Below, one piece after another: positions 15,364 through 20,662 of a stretch of DNA of 20,931 nt. The stretch's first letter is position 1. Each line of letters starts with the position of its first letter. A program made the translations under genes and the position numbers. The notes beneath the pieces are model-generated. The model made no database searches. It was not told the DNA's origin and saw only the letters and a program-made list of their open reading frames with translations. Origin of the DNA: a virus; IMG/VR virus record IMGVR_UViG_3300030103_003499, positions 1-20,931 of that record; one strand, 5' to 3'.

Positions 15364-16169
15364 ACTACCTCCAGTAGTCCTGAGTTGATAATTTGTTGTC
15401 CTATCCATTCTGCGCATTGTGGGACGACTGCATTTCCGAGTGCTCTAAGTCTGTCCACCCGATTGGGAATCCCATCATCTCTTCGACAAACTGGGGATTG
15501 AGTTGGAAATCCTTGCCAGTACGTCTTGCTTGTGCTTCTAGACATCTGCTCGCTTGGCTGTTTCCCTTCAGTCTGAACTTGTGTTCGTGTGCTGTTGGTG
15601 TCGGCAGTAGTCCATCGACCGTCAACGAGTTCTCCAAATGCCATTGCGTTCCGCATGTAGCATCCAATGGTGCTTGGGTAGGCGACTCCAAACCACCTAC
15701 GTCTGAGGTGGGGTGCTCCACATTGTGCAGCTGATATAGTCGTCCATTCGATGTCATACCCGATTGCGGCAAGACTTCCAACAACGTCGGGTCCGCCCAC
15801 TCGAATGATGTTTGCGACATTTTCCAACACGAGTATTGGTTCGTGTCCGATGGAGCGAAACTCGCTAACAAGTCGGTGGACGTGCCACCAAAGACCAGAC
15901 TTTTCCTCATTTTCTAACCCCTCCATTTTTCCCGAGATACTAATTGATTGACACGGAAAACCTGCACATATGACATCTACTGGTTCCAAGTTGTCTGCTC
16001 CTACATGGAGCACGTTGTTGTATCGTTTTGTATTTGGCCAATGTCGCTCCAGAATAGAACGACAGAACTCTTCCTTCTCTACCTGCCAGACTGTTTGCAA
16101 ACCTGGTATGGATCTCTCTAGTCCCAAATCCAAACCTCCGATGCCACTGAACAGGCTACCCATCTTCAT
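15345..16169 (-). CDS. dcm: DNA (cytosine-5-)-methyltransferase (274 aa)
   Basis: The enzyme transfers a methyl group from S-adenosylmethionine to cytosine C5 in duplex DNA. In phages such enzymes usually protect against host restriction. All core motifs are present: motif I SLFSGIGGLDLGLE (5-18), motif IV GFPCQS with catalytic Cys73, motif VI ENV (116-118), motif VII LAAIGYDIEW, motif VIII CGAPHLRRRWF (156-158 Arg), a variable target-recognition stretch (about 165-225), and motifs IX-X IPNRVDRLRALGNAVVPQ. The length suits a compact phage enzyme, and nothing essential is missing. I start at ATG 16169 (AAGGG upstream, 14-base overlap with the SWIM gene). ATG 16163 is possible. The recognition sequence cannot be read from the protein. 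Its +1 frame carries another long open frame, listed separately. Confidence 0.93.
   Translation of the reverse strand: MKMGSLFSGIGGLDLGLERSIPGLQTVWQVEKEEFCRSILERHWPNTKRYNNVLHVGADNLEPVDVICAGFPCQSISISGKMEGLENEEKSGLWWHVHRLVSEFRSIGHEPILVLENVANIIRVGGPDVVGSLAAIGYDIEWTTISAAQCGAPHLRRRWFGVAYPSTIGCYMRNAMAFGELVDGRWTTADTNSTRTQVQTEGKQPSEQMSRSTSKTYWQGFPTQSPVCRRDDGIPNRVDRLRALGNAVVPQCAEWIGQQIINSGLLEVVCSQKN
15401..15910 (-). CDS. overlapping +1-frame protein inside the methyltransferase gene (169 aa, candidate)
   Basis: This frame lies wholly within the methyltransferase gene, one base downstream of its frame. Its ATG is preceded by GGAGGGG with a 7-base spacer, a good independent ribosome-binding site. The product carries SCWKMSQTSFEW (28-38), LPQSGMTSNGRLYQL (47-61), LLPTPTA (101-107) and LNPQFVEEMMGFPIGWTDLE (137-156). 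I recognise this as the usual motif order of proteins annotated in many phage and metagenome sequences, often as methyltransferase fragments. Each motif falls opposite a methyltransferase motif (VI, VII, the start of the target region, IX-X), so its conservation may simply reflect the other frame. It could be a genuine second protein or a conserved shadow. No function is known to me. Confidence 0.4.
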   Translation of the reverse strand: MRKSLVFGGTSTDLLASFAPSDTNQYSCWKMSQTSFEWADPTLLEVLPQSGMTSNGRLYQLHNVEHPTSDVGGLESPTQAPLDATCGTQWHLENSLTVDGLLPTPTAHEHKFRLKGNSQASRCLEAQARRTGKDFQLNPQFVEEMMGFPIGWTDLEHSEMQSSHNAQNG

Positions 16170-16455
16170 TGTCACCCTTCTTGAACTCCTTGTCCCATGA
16201 GTCCTTAATGGACTTTGCCAGTGCACCAAGATGCTTGCACTTGCTGCCACGGTACTGGTGATCAGGACATGTGCATGTATATCCTGACTGGTCAATCACA
16301 GCGGTCCATCGTGGAAAGTGTCCAACCATGCTACCATCTGGCAACATGTTGGACTTCATTTCCTTCATTTTAGTTTCTACTCGGTCGTCATCAAACAGGC
16401 CTTTGAGTCTCCAATGTTCAACAATGTCCTCGATGGTTTCAGTCATGGTTGGCAT
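16156..16455 (-). CDS. small SWIM zinc-finger protein (99 aa)
   Basis: Residues 61-75 read CTCPDHQYRGSKCKH, which is the CxC...CxH signature of the SWIM zinc-binding domain (Cys61, Cys63, Cys73, His75), preceded by a beta hairpin with VIDQSGYT. The N-terminal 35 residues are an amphipathic helix. SWIM domains bind DNA or proteins and occur in recombination mediators, transposases and SWI/SNF factors. Free-standing copies this small are found in phages with unknown roles. AGGAG 7 bases upstream fixes ATG 16455. It overlaps the previous gene by 17 bases and the methyltransferase by 14. Possibly an accessory factor for replication or DNA modification. This is inferred from neighbours. Confidence 0.85.
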   Translation of the reverse strand: MPTMTETIEDIVEHWRLKGLFDDDRVETKMKEMKSNMLPDGSMVGHFPRWTAVIDQSGYTCTCPDHQYRGSKCKHLGALAKSIKDSWDKEFKKGDNEDG

Positions 16456-16915
16456 GGTTTTCTCCTAAGGCTCCATCCATCCAGTCCATTAGTGCACCCA
16501 CAGATGTGTTTTCGTGATACTTCATTTCCTTATCTAGATACAGTGTGACATCTACGTATGCGATGTCATTGACATCGTTGCTGACATAGAGGATATGGTG
16601 ATGACCACGTTGACAATAGAATGGATGCATCCAACCGCGCTCTCCATTGAAATTTGGTGGTGTTGTTTCTGGGCAGTGTAGCCATCCAAGCCGCTTCAGT
16701 TCAATACCGTATGACTCAATCTGCAAGTCCAGTTGCCTGTACTGTTCGAGTAGGTCTAACTTGGGTGCTCGTTCTTTGTACCATTCCTCGATCATGTCTT
16801 GTACTGGATGCAGGGCATCAATAGCAACCAGAATGGTGTATGCTTTTTGCAGGGTGCTTTTGGTAGCGTTGTCCTTGATTTGGTTTATAATGTGTTGGAA
16901 ATGTTCTAGGAACAT
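16439..16915 (-). CDS. hypothetical early protein (158 aa)
   Basis: I choose ATG 16915 because CGGAG lies 6 bases before it. An upstream ATG at 16957 overlaps the previous gene and has no ribosome-binding site. Residues 1-75 form helices (MFLEHFQHIINQIKDN and DLLEQYRQLDLQIESYGIEL). Residues about 80-140 look beta-rich, with HCPETTPPNFN, HPFYCQRGHHHILYV and YVDVTLYLD. The Cys and His residues could bind a metal, but no standard finger pattern is present. The C-terminus overlaps the SWIM gene by 17 bases. I do not recognise the family. Its place between replication and modification genes suggests an early DNA-metabolism accessory. Confidence 0.72.
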   Translation of the reverse strand: MFLEHFQHIINQIKDNATKSTLQKAYTILVAIDALHPVQDMIEEWYKERAPKLDLLEQYRQLDLQIESYGIELKRLGWLHCPETTPPNFNGERGWMHPFYCQRGHHHILYVSNDVNDIAYVDVTLYLDKEMKYHENTSVGALMDWMDGALGENHANHD

Positions 16916-16940
16916 AATGAACTCCGTTGTTGTTGGTAGG

Positions 16941-17675
16941 TTACCAGATACAGTCATCTGGATCGATGTCTGTATCTGTGTGTATAGGATTGTAGTGTTC
17001 TGTCGTCGATTTGTCAAATGTTTTTGGCATCGGCATTGGGTTGACGTCGCTAGGTACGTACCGTCCGTCAATCATTGTTTTCGCAATCTCCATGTATGGG
17101 TTAGGTAAACCTTGGTGCGCACGCTCCTGCTGTACACGTTTCATACGCTCATAGTTATGAGGCTCTCGTTGTTTCATGGTTAGAATAGGAACAACGCCAT
17201 CACTCATGTTCCATGCCTTCAATGTTATTCTGGCATCATGCATCATTTTGTTGTACAAGGCTTCCCATGTACCCATCATCGGGTATTTCAAACTCGCTCC
17301 ATTACAAGTGCATCTGGCTACACAGTTGTGAATTTTCATCCTGCCAGTAGTGCCAACCCAAAAGTGAGCACTAATCTCACGGATGCCTTCACGCTGTAGG
17401 CAGTCATCGCAGAACTTGTATTCTTTCATTTCCATGCCAGTCCCACCAAGTTCTCGTATGACCTCCTTAACCTCCTCCAGAACATGGCCGAGTGTAGGTG
17501 GGTACTGGTGCTTCTTCATGCAAACATTGAGTATTGCCTTGTGTAGATGCACATCCTTAACTCGCTCCAGACCTGCATCCCACACGGGATACACTTGGTC
17601 CTTCCATTCATCCTTTTTGTTGAACGTCGCACTAAACATATCTAGGGCGATGTCGAGCATACGTTTGTTAGCCAT
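16941..17675 (-). CDS. putative replisome organiser / helicase-loader-like protein with Cys cluster (244 aa)
   Basis: ATG 17675 follows GGAGG by 6 bases and lies within the last codons of the replication gene (8-base overlap). An upstream ATG at 17708 has no such site. Residues about 8-75 are helical, with YPVWDAGLERVKDVHLHKAI and KKHQYPPTLGHVLEEV. This resembles the N-terminal part of phage helicase-loading or replisome-organiser proteins (W...L....A........PPTL.E). A probable zinc module follows: C89xxC92 with C118, C122 and C124. The C-terminal 100 residues are polar and end in Asp-rich sequence. Position directly after the putative initiator mirrors the lambda O-P order. The family match is my reading of a pattern, not a search result. 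Confidence 0.6.
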   Translation of the reverse strand: MANKRMLDIALDMFSATFNKKDEWKDQVYPVWDAGLERVKDVHLHKAILNVCMKKHQYPPTLGHVLEEVKEVIRELGGTGMEMKEYKFCDDCLQREGIREISAHFWVGTTGRMKIHNCVARCTCNGASLKYPMMGTWEALYNKMMHDARITLKAWNMSDGVVPILTMKQREPHNYERMKRVQQERAHQGLPNPYMEIAKTMIDGRYVPSDVNPMPMPKTFDKSTTEHYNPIHTDTDIDPDDCIW

Positions 17676-18393
17676 TGTTGCCTCCAATAAAGTTGCCGTT
17701 GTCGTCAAAGTCGTGTGGGTTGATAGTCGTAGATGGACGCTGAACGCTCTTTGGCAATGCTGGCAGTGGTTGTTGTTGTGCGAGTGCGTAGTTTGCGTCC
17801 AGTTTCCTTGAGGAGACTACCACGGCTGGATTGACCATCCCTTTGTTGCGTAGATAGATTGCACGGTAGTGGTCACTGGTAAACAACCAATCGAATACAG
17901 CCATTGCTTTGTCAATCGCTCCAGTACGGACCACCTTGGAGAGTGTACCCAAGTCGATAGCACTTATCATGGTCAGCTGCCCACCCTGCTCTTCATACAG
18001 GCTCATCCAGTATCCAAGCAAGTCGAGCAATGGTTCATTAGTTTTGCAGTAGTCGTACAGTTGTGGTTTGACTGAGGAGTCTACAGGTATTGGATTGTTA
18101 TTTACAATGAGAACTTGACCTTCCCCAACAACACCACCACTAATATTTTTAGTACTATTAGTGTTGGTGGTAATAGGGGTAGTATTTTTTGGCTCTGCTA
18201 TATTAGTACTATTAGTACTATTAGTGCAAGATTCGTGCCAAAGTCTGAGAATCTCTTCTGAACTCTCTAGGACTGCGACGCGTCCCTTCTCATAGACAAT
18301 CTCTGTACCCAGCTTGTTTGGTGCAGTGTAGAGCATTGTCGATAGGTTAACCAAGGTCTTTTGCTTAGATGCAATCAGTGTCAATAGAATCAT
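17668..18393 (-). CDS. putative replication initiation protein carrying origin iterons (241 aa)
   Basis: The N-terminal 55 residues are helical and strand-mixed (KQKTLVNLSTMLYTAPNKLG). Residues 57-83 are a low-complexity Asn/Ser/Thr tract that is simply the translation of a 9-bp DNA repeat array. The C-terminal part has a helix-rich domain with AMAVFDWLFTSDHYRAIYLRNKG (about 163-185), the kind of short C-terminal helical motif seen in lambda-O-like and other phage initiators (W-F-x-S-D-H-x-R-A...LR..G). The gene starts 3 bases after the preceding stop, with AGGGG upstream. Iterons inside the gene and a loader-like gene after it are the basis for an initiator call. A transcription factor is the main alternative. 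Confidence 0.55.
   Translation of the reverse strand: MILLTLIASKQKTLVNLSTMLYTAPNKLGTEIVYEKGRVAVLESSEEILRLWHESCTNSTNSTNIAEPKNTTPITTNTNSTKNISGGVVGEGQVLIVNNNPIPVDSSVKPQLYDYCKTNEPLLDLLGYWMSLYEEQGGQLTMISAIDLGTLSKVVRTGAIDKAMAVFDWLFTSDHYRAIYLRNKGMVNPAVVVSSRKLDANYALAQQQPLPALPKSVQRPSTTINPHDFDDNGNFIGGNNG
18138..18228. repeat. iteron array, candidate replication origin
   Basis: Five 9-bp units on the + strand fit TATTAGTRY: TTTTAGTAC (18147), TATTAGTGT (18156), then three in tandem, TATTAGTAC (18201), TATTAGTAC (18210) and TATTAGTGC (18219). CACTAATA (18138-18145) and TATTAGTG (18156-18163) form a perfect 8-bp inverted repeat. The segment is AT-rich with T runs between units. An array inside the gene for the initiator is how lambda places its origin in gene O. 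Confidence 0.6.
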
Positions 18394-18396
18394 TGC

Positions 18397-18630
18397 TTAC
18401 CACCCCTGTTCCATTCTTATTGTGTTGACCATAATGTTGTATCCTTGAACGGAAGCACTTGGATATAGAATGGCGGCCAGTCGATTGAGGTATTGTCGTT
18501 TGGGTATGTGAATACCGTCCACCCATGCTCTTAGAGTGTGAATACATACACCACACAAATCTGCAACCTCATTTGGTGTATGCTGTGAGTCTTCAATCGC
18601 TCTAGTCAATACTTCTGTAAATGGAATCAT
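18397..18630 (-). CDS. HTH DNA-binding protein (77 aa)
   Basis: ATG 18630 overlaps the previous stop as ATGA and has GGAGGTG 5-6 bases before it. The sequence TPNEVADLCGVCIHTLRAWVDGIHIPKRQYLNRLAAILYP (about 18-57) is a XRE-like helix-turn-helix: Asn-Glu-Val-Ala-Asp-Leu first helix, Cys-Ile-His-Thr-Leu-Arg-Ala-Trp recognition helix, then Gly-x-x-x-Pro. A short polar tail follows. It is the third gene of the leftward transcript and precedes the replication gene, so it is a good candidate for an early regulator that acts on the promoter region at 18990-19045. It resembles the 71-residue HTH protein of the same operon. Confidence 0.85.
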   Translation of the reverse strand: MIPFTEVLTRAIEDSQHTPNEVADLCGVCIHTLRAWVDGIHIPKRQYLNRLAAILYPSASVQGYNIMVNTIRMEQGW

Positions 18631-18782
18631 TGTTCACCTCCAAGCATCTCAATCCAGCCCCAGTCGAGCATGTCATCGTGATGGTAGTTATCGACCACCC
18701 ATGTGATTGGGCAGTCGCAGTAGGCTACAGTCTGTTCGATACTGTGGTCGAGCAGTGTAATGGTGAATAAGTATTTTTTCAT
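18627..18782 (-). CDS. small early protein (51 aa)
   Basis: The start has AGGAG 6 bases upstream and the stop overlaps the HTH gene as ATGA. The sequence begins MKKYLFTITLLDHSIEQTVAY, then CDCPITWVVDNYHHDDML and a Trp-rich acidic end. It looks like a small alpha-beta domain with a C-x-C pair. No family is recognised. Coupling to the HTH gene and the good ribosome-binding site make real translation likely. Confidence 0.72.
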   Translation of the reverse strand: MKKYLFTITLLDHSIEQTVAYCDCPITWVVDNYHHDDMLDWGWIEMLGGEQ

Positions 18783-18791
18783 GGTAGGCTC

Positions 18792-18959
18792 CTATACCGT
18801 TTTGGTGATGATGATTTGGGTGTTGTCTACACCACATTTGATGATTTGTATGTCCTCGATGCAGTTGCTGTCAGCTGCTAGATCTTCAAGGGTTTCCAGT
18901 GAATAGGGGAACCAGCGAATGGTCCCACCTCCGTATGTTACAAGTACAATCTTGGTCAT
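18792..18959 (-). CDS. small early protein, first gene of leftward operon (55 aa)
   Basis: ATG 18959 has AGGAG 6 bases upstream. The product starts MTKIVLVTYGGGTIRWFPYS and continues LETLEDLAADSN, IEDIQIIKCG and TQIIITKTV: strand, turn, helix, strand, strand, a compact alpha-beta plan. It ends 9 bases before the next start. As the first gene after the main leftward promoter it should be made early and in quantity. Small first-expressed phage proteins often act on host functions, but nothing in this sequence shows a target. Confidence 0.72.
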   Translation of the reverse strand: MTKIVLVTYGGGTIRWFPYSLETLEDLAADSNCIEDIQIIKCGVDNTQIIITKTV

Positions 18960-18991
18960 GGTTTACTCCTGTGGTAGGTTGGTAGGTTGGT

Positions 18992-19008
18992 AGATAGTTG
19001 AACTATCT
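18992..19008. promoter_or_regulatory. 17-bp palindrome, candidate operator
   Basis: AGATAGTT and AACTATCT are perfect complements around a single central G. The site lies just downstream of the -10 box of the main leftward promoter, where a bound dimeric HTH protein would block initiation. Part of it is shared with the promoter at 15140-15168. Confidence 0.6.
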
Positions 19009-19014
19009 GTAAAC

Positions 19015-19043
19015 AGTCTATAGTATTTTATCTACAGTGTCAA
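19015..19043 (-). promoter_or_regulatory. sigma70-like main leftward promoter
   Basis: On the leftward strand a perfect TTGACA (19038-19043) is followed after 17 bases by TAGACT (19015-19020), a four-of-six match to TATAAT. An AT-rich stretch lies upstream (19044-19075) like an UP element. Initiation would fall near 19008, inside the palindrome, and would read the nine genes from 18959 to 15148. Confidence 0.65.
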
Positions 19044-19263
19044 ATAAAATATAAAATTCTTTTCTATGTACCACCACCAGCACTACCATGAATACCAAAA
19101 TCGCTCCAGTGATAACTCGCTCCAATGTAATACAATACACCGTGCACCCCGACTGCATAACGCATTTGTAATTTTCGTTTCTACCCCAGAATTTGCTGTA
19201 AAAACAACGATGTAACTAAATGTAAACATTCAAAATAACTATAGATTTTACACGTCAATCATG

Positions 19264-19301
19264 TATAATATAGGAGTGAATACAATACAGTATTCTATAA
19301 T
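19264..19301 (+). promoter_or_regulatory. candidate rightward promoter elements before the GP88 gene
   Basis: Two exact TATAAT boxes occur at 19264-19269 and 19296-19301. Neither has a good -35 box at 16-18 bases, so they may need an activator or a phage sigma factor. Between them GAATAC (19278-19283) and GTATTC (19290-19295) form an inverted repeat with a 6-base spacer, a possible operator. Confidence 0.4.
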
Positions 19302-19327
19302 AAACCTACCAAACAAGGATAATTATC

Positions 19328-20170
19328 ATGGACTTTTCAAAATACATCATCTCAAAAAATATCGCAGCGTTTAGGCGTTCGATGTCTGACAACAGAACGA
19401 CACTTCTACCTGTTGAGACCTACGAGAAATATACTGTTTCCAAATCTGGCCGCCGTCGTTCTATTCTGTCAGCGTCCGTCAAGTGGGGAAAAACTGAAGG
19501 CCTTAAAAACGTTGGGGTTACCGGTCTATATCTCGCACCGTCCACGCATATCGAAGGCATTAACACTTGCAAATTTGCGGGCAAGTGTAAACACGGTTGC
19601 ATTGCTTTTACTGGTCACCTCGGCATGTTTCACCGTGCAACCATTGAAAATAGAACTCTAGCACTGTACCATTATACAGAGCGATACCTAATTGATATGT
19701 TACGCGAGTTATATCTGGCATGTTTTCGGGCTTCTATTGATGATAAATCATTGTATATCCGTCTTAATGGTACATCTGACTTACCATTTTACAAGGTGTT
19801 GAACATGGATTTGATAGTTCAAGACTTTAACGGTCTAGCTGGTTTCTATGATTACACCAAATATCCCGTGGTCCGTAATCCTTGGAAGTCGTATCACCTC
19901 ACATACTCATACAGTGAGACAACAAAGAAAATTCATAGTTCATTTGATCGCGTTGCAATCGTTGTAACTAAACAAGATAAAAAACGTCTACTCAGTGAAC
20001 ACCCTTCCATTTTTGGAGATGGAGACGCGCACGACGTTAGACCATTAGATACACACCGGGTTATTTTGTTGCAAGGTAAACGAGCCACGGCAACAGACAA
20101 ACAATTACATGATGATTTCATACAGTCATACGAAACCTGTGTTTCTTTGTTTGTTGGGGGTGTACAATGA
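19328..20170 (+). CDS. GP88-family phage protein (280 aa)
   Basis: The motif series LSASVKWGKTEGLKNVGVTGLYLAPS (48-72), NTC81KFAGKC87KHGC91 followed by TG, YIRLNGTSDL (143-152), GFYDYTKYP (172-180) and YHLTYSYSE is that of the gene product 88 family (GP88), found in many phages and some mobile elements. No biochemical role for it is known to me. Three closely spaced Cys and the strand-turn RLNGTSD with acidic residues suggest a metal site in an alpha/beta barrel-like fold. That part is inference. The ATG has AAGGA 8 bases upstream. It heads a four-gene rightward operon with ATGA coupling to the next gene. No membrane segment or signal peptide is seen. Confidence 0.85.
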   Translation: MDFSKYIISKNIAAFRRSMSDNRTTLLPVETYEKYTVSKSGRRRSILSASVKWGKTEGLKNVGVTGLYLAPSTHIEGINTCKFAGKCKHGCIAFTGHLGMFHRATIENRTLALYHYTERYLIDMLRELYLACFRASIDDKSLYIRLNGTSDLPFYKVLNMDLIVQDFNGLAGFYDYTKYPVVRNPWKSYHLTYSYSETTKKIHSSFDRVAIVVTKQDKKRLLSEHPSIFGDGDAHDVRPLDTHRVILLQGKRATATDKQLHDDFIQSYETCVSLFVGGVQ

Positions 20171-20367
20171 TAGACGTAATCAACACATACAAAAATCAAA
20201 CCTGGATAAATATAGACCATGTTTATAAACTAGACATACATCCACAATTTGATTGTGTTGTGGTCATTGGTGCCAACGGTGAACACCTTGTATACACATA
20301 TGAATCTATGAATTCACTTGCCCAGCGTATCAACCGCGCCCGCGTACTTGGAGTTACATATGAATAA
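20167..20367 (+). CDS. hypothetical small protein (66 aa)
   Basis: ATG overlaps the stop of the GP88 gene as ATGA. The sequence MIDVINTYKNQTWINIDHVYKL, then FDCVVVIGANGEHLVYTYESM and a helix LAQRINRARVLG, looks like a small beta-sheet with one helix. It overlaps the next gene by 8 bases. The pattern of strands with a closing helix resembles small phage sheet proteins of unknown role. No family is recognised. Confidence 0.72.
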   Translation: MIDVINTYKNQTWINIDHVYKLDIHPQFDCVVVIGANGEHLVYTYESMNSLAQRINRARVLGVTYE

Positions 20368-20470
20368 AGAACAGTTGATCGATAGTGTAATTATTTTCAT
20401 GTTATTACTATCCGGGTTTATGCTTGCTGTTGTCTATTTCCCCTATGTTCTGAGGTGGTGCCATGGATAG
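20360..20470 (+). CDS. single-pass membrane miniprotein (36 aa)
   Basis: After an eight-residue polar start (MNKEQLID) comes one hydrophobic stretch of about 22 residues (SVIIFMLLLSGFMLAVVYF) and a short tail with an Arg (YVLRWCHG). It overlaps the gene before and the gene after by 8 bases each. No strong ribosome-binding site is seen, so it probably depends on coupling. It could be a small holin-like or membrane-disturbing peptide. This is inferred from size and hydrophobicity only. Confidence 0.55.
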   Translation: MNKEQLIDSVIIFMLLLSGFMLAVVYFPYVLRWCHG

Positions 20471-20519
20471 AGATACATTGGCGGTTTATTTGCTTATACT
20501 TATATTGGTATCCTGTTAA
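20463..20519 (+). CDS. tiny membrane peptide (18 aa, candidate)
   Basis: MDRDTLAVYLLILILVSC follows GAGGTG placed 5 bases before its ATG (overlapping the end of the previous gene), so translation is credible despite the length. Twelve of eighteen residues are hydrophobic. The C-terminal Cys could be lipidated or oxidised, but no lipobox is complete. A terminator begins 27 bases later, so this is the last gene of its transcript. Confidence 0.4.
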   Translation: MDRDTLAVYLLILILVSC

Positions 20520-20545
20520 CTACCAGCAACACTAACACCACTAGA

Positions 20546-20574
20546 CCCCTATCAAATGACGATAGGGGTTTTTT
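20546..20574 (+). terminator. rho-independent terminator of the GP88 operon
   Basis: CCCCTATC (20546-20553) pairs perfectly with GATAGGGG (20561-20568) around a 7-base loop and is followed by six T (20569-20574). Confidence 0.93.
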
Positions 20575-20662
20575 GTGTATACTGGGTATACTGTGATAGG
20601 GTTACATCTGTTTTGTAAACGGTCTAACAGTACCACGATATAGATATACAGGAGTTTTTACC
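20575..20662 (+). promoter_or_regulatory. short regulatory gap before the last gene
   Basis: A direct repeat GTATACTG (20576 and 20585, the first followed by GG, the second by TG) gives two TATACT -10-like boxes. TGTAAACGGTCTA at 20614-20626 nearly repeats the word at 19008-19020 of the main leftward promoter. GATATAGATATACAGGAG carries a possible -10 and the ribosome-binding site of the next gene. No single promoter stands out. Confidence 0.4.

Larger units (their letters stand above)
18960..19327. promoter_or_regulatory. divergent intergenic regulatory region
   Basis: This 368-base gap between divergent operons holds no gene I can support. From left to right it has: an 8-bp direct repeat GGTAGGTT (18973, 18981, partial 18989) in the leftward leader; a 17-bp palindrome (18992-19008); the leftward promoter (19015-19043); an AT-rich stretch (19041-19075); a 16-bp-spaced direct repeat TCGCTCCA (19101 and 19117); an 11-bp repeat AATACAATACA (19129 and 19279); and TATAAT boxes before the rightward gene. 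The leader word AACCTACC occurs on both divergent transcripts (19303-19310 and the reverse of 18973-18988). Confidence 0.7.

Noticed and set aside
16916-17071. N-terminal extension of the 158-residue early protein
   Set aside because: It overlaps the previous gene for over 100 bases without a ribosome-binding site, while ATG 16915 has CGGAG.
16647-17108. 153-codon + strand frame across early genes
   Set aside because: Cys/Arg/Ser-rich shadow opposite two well-supported leftward genes.
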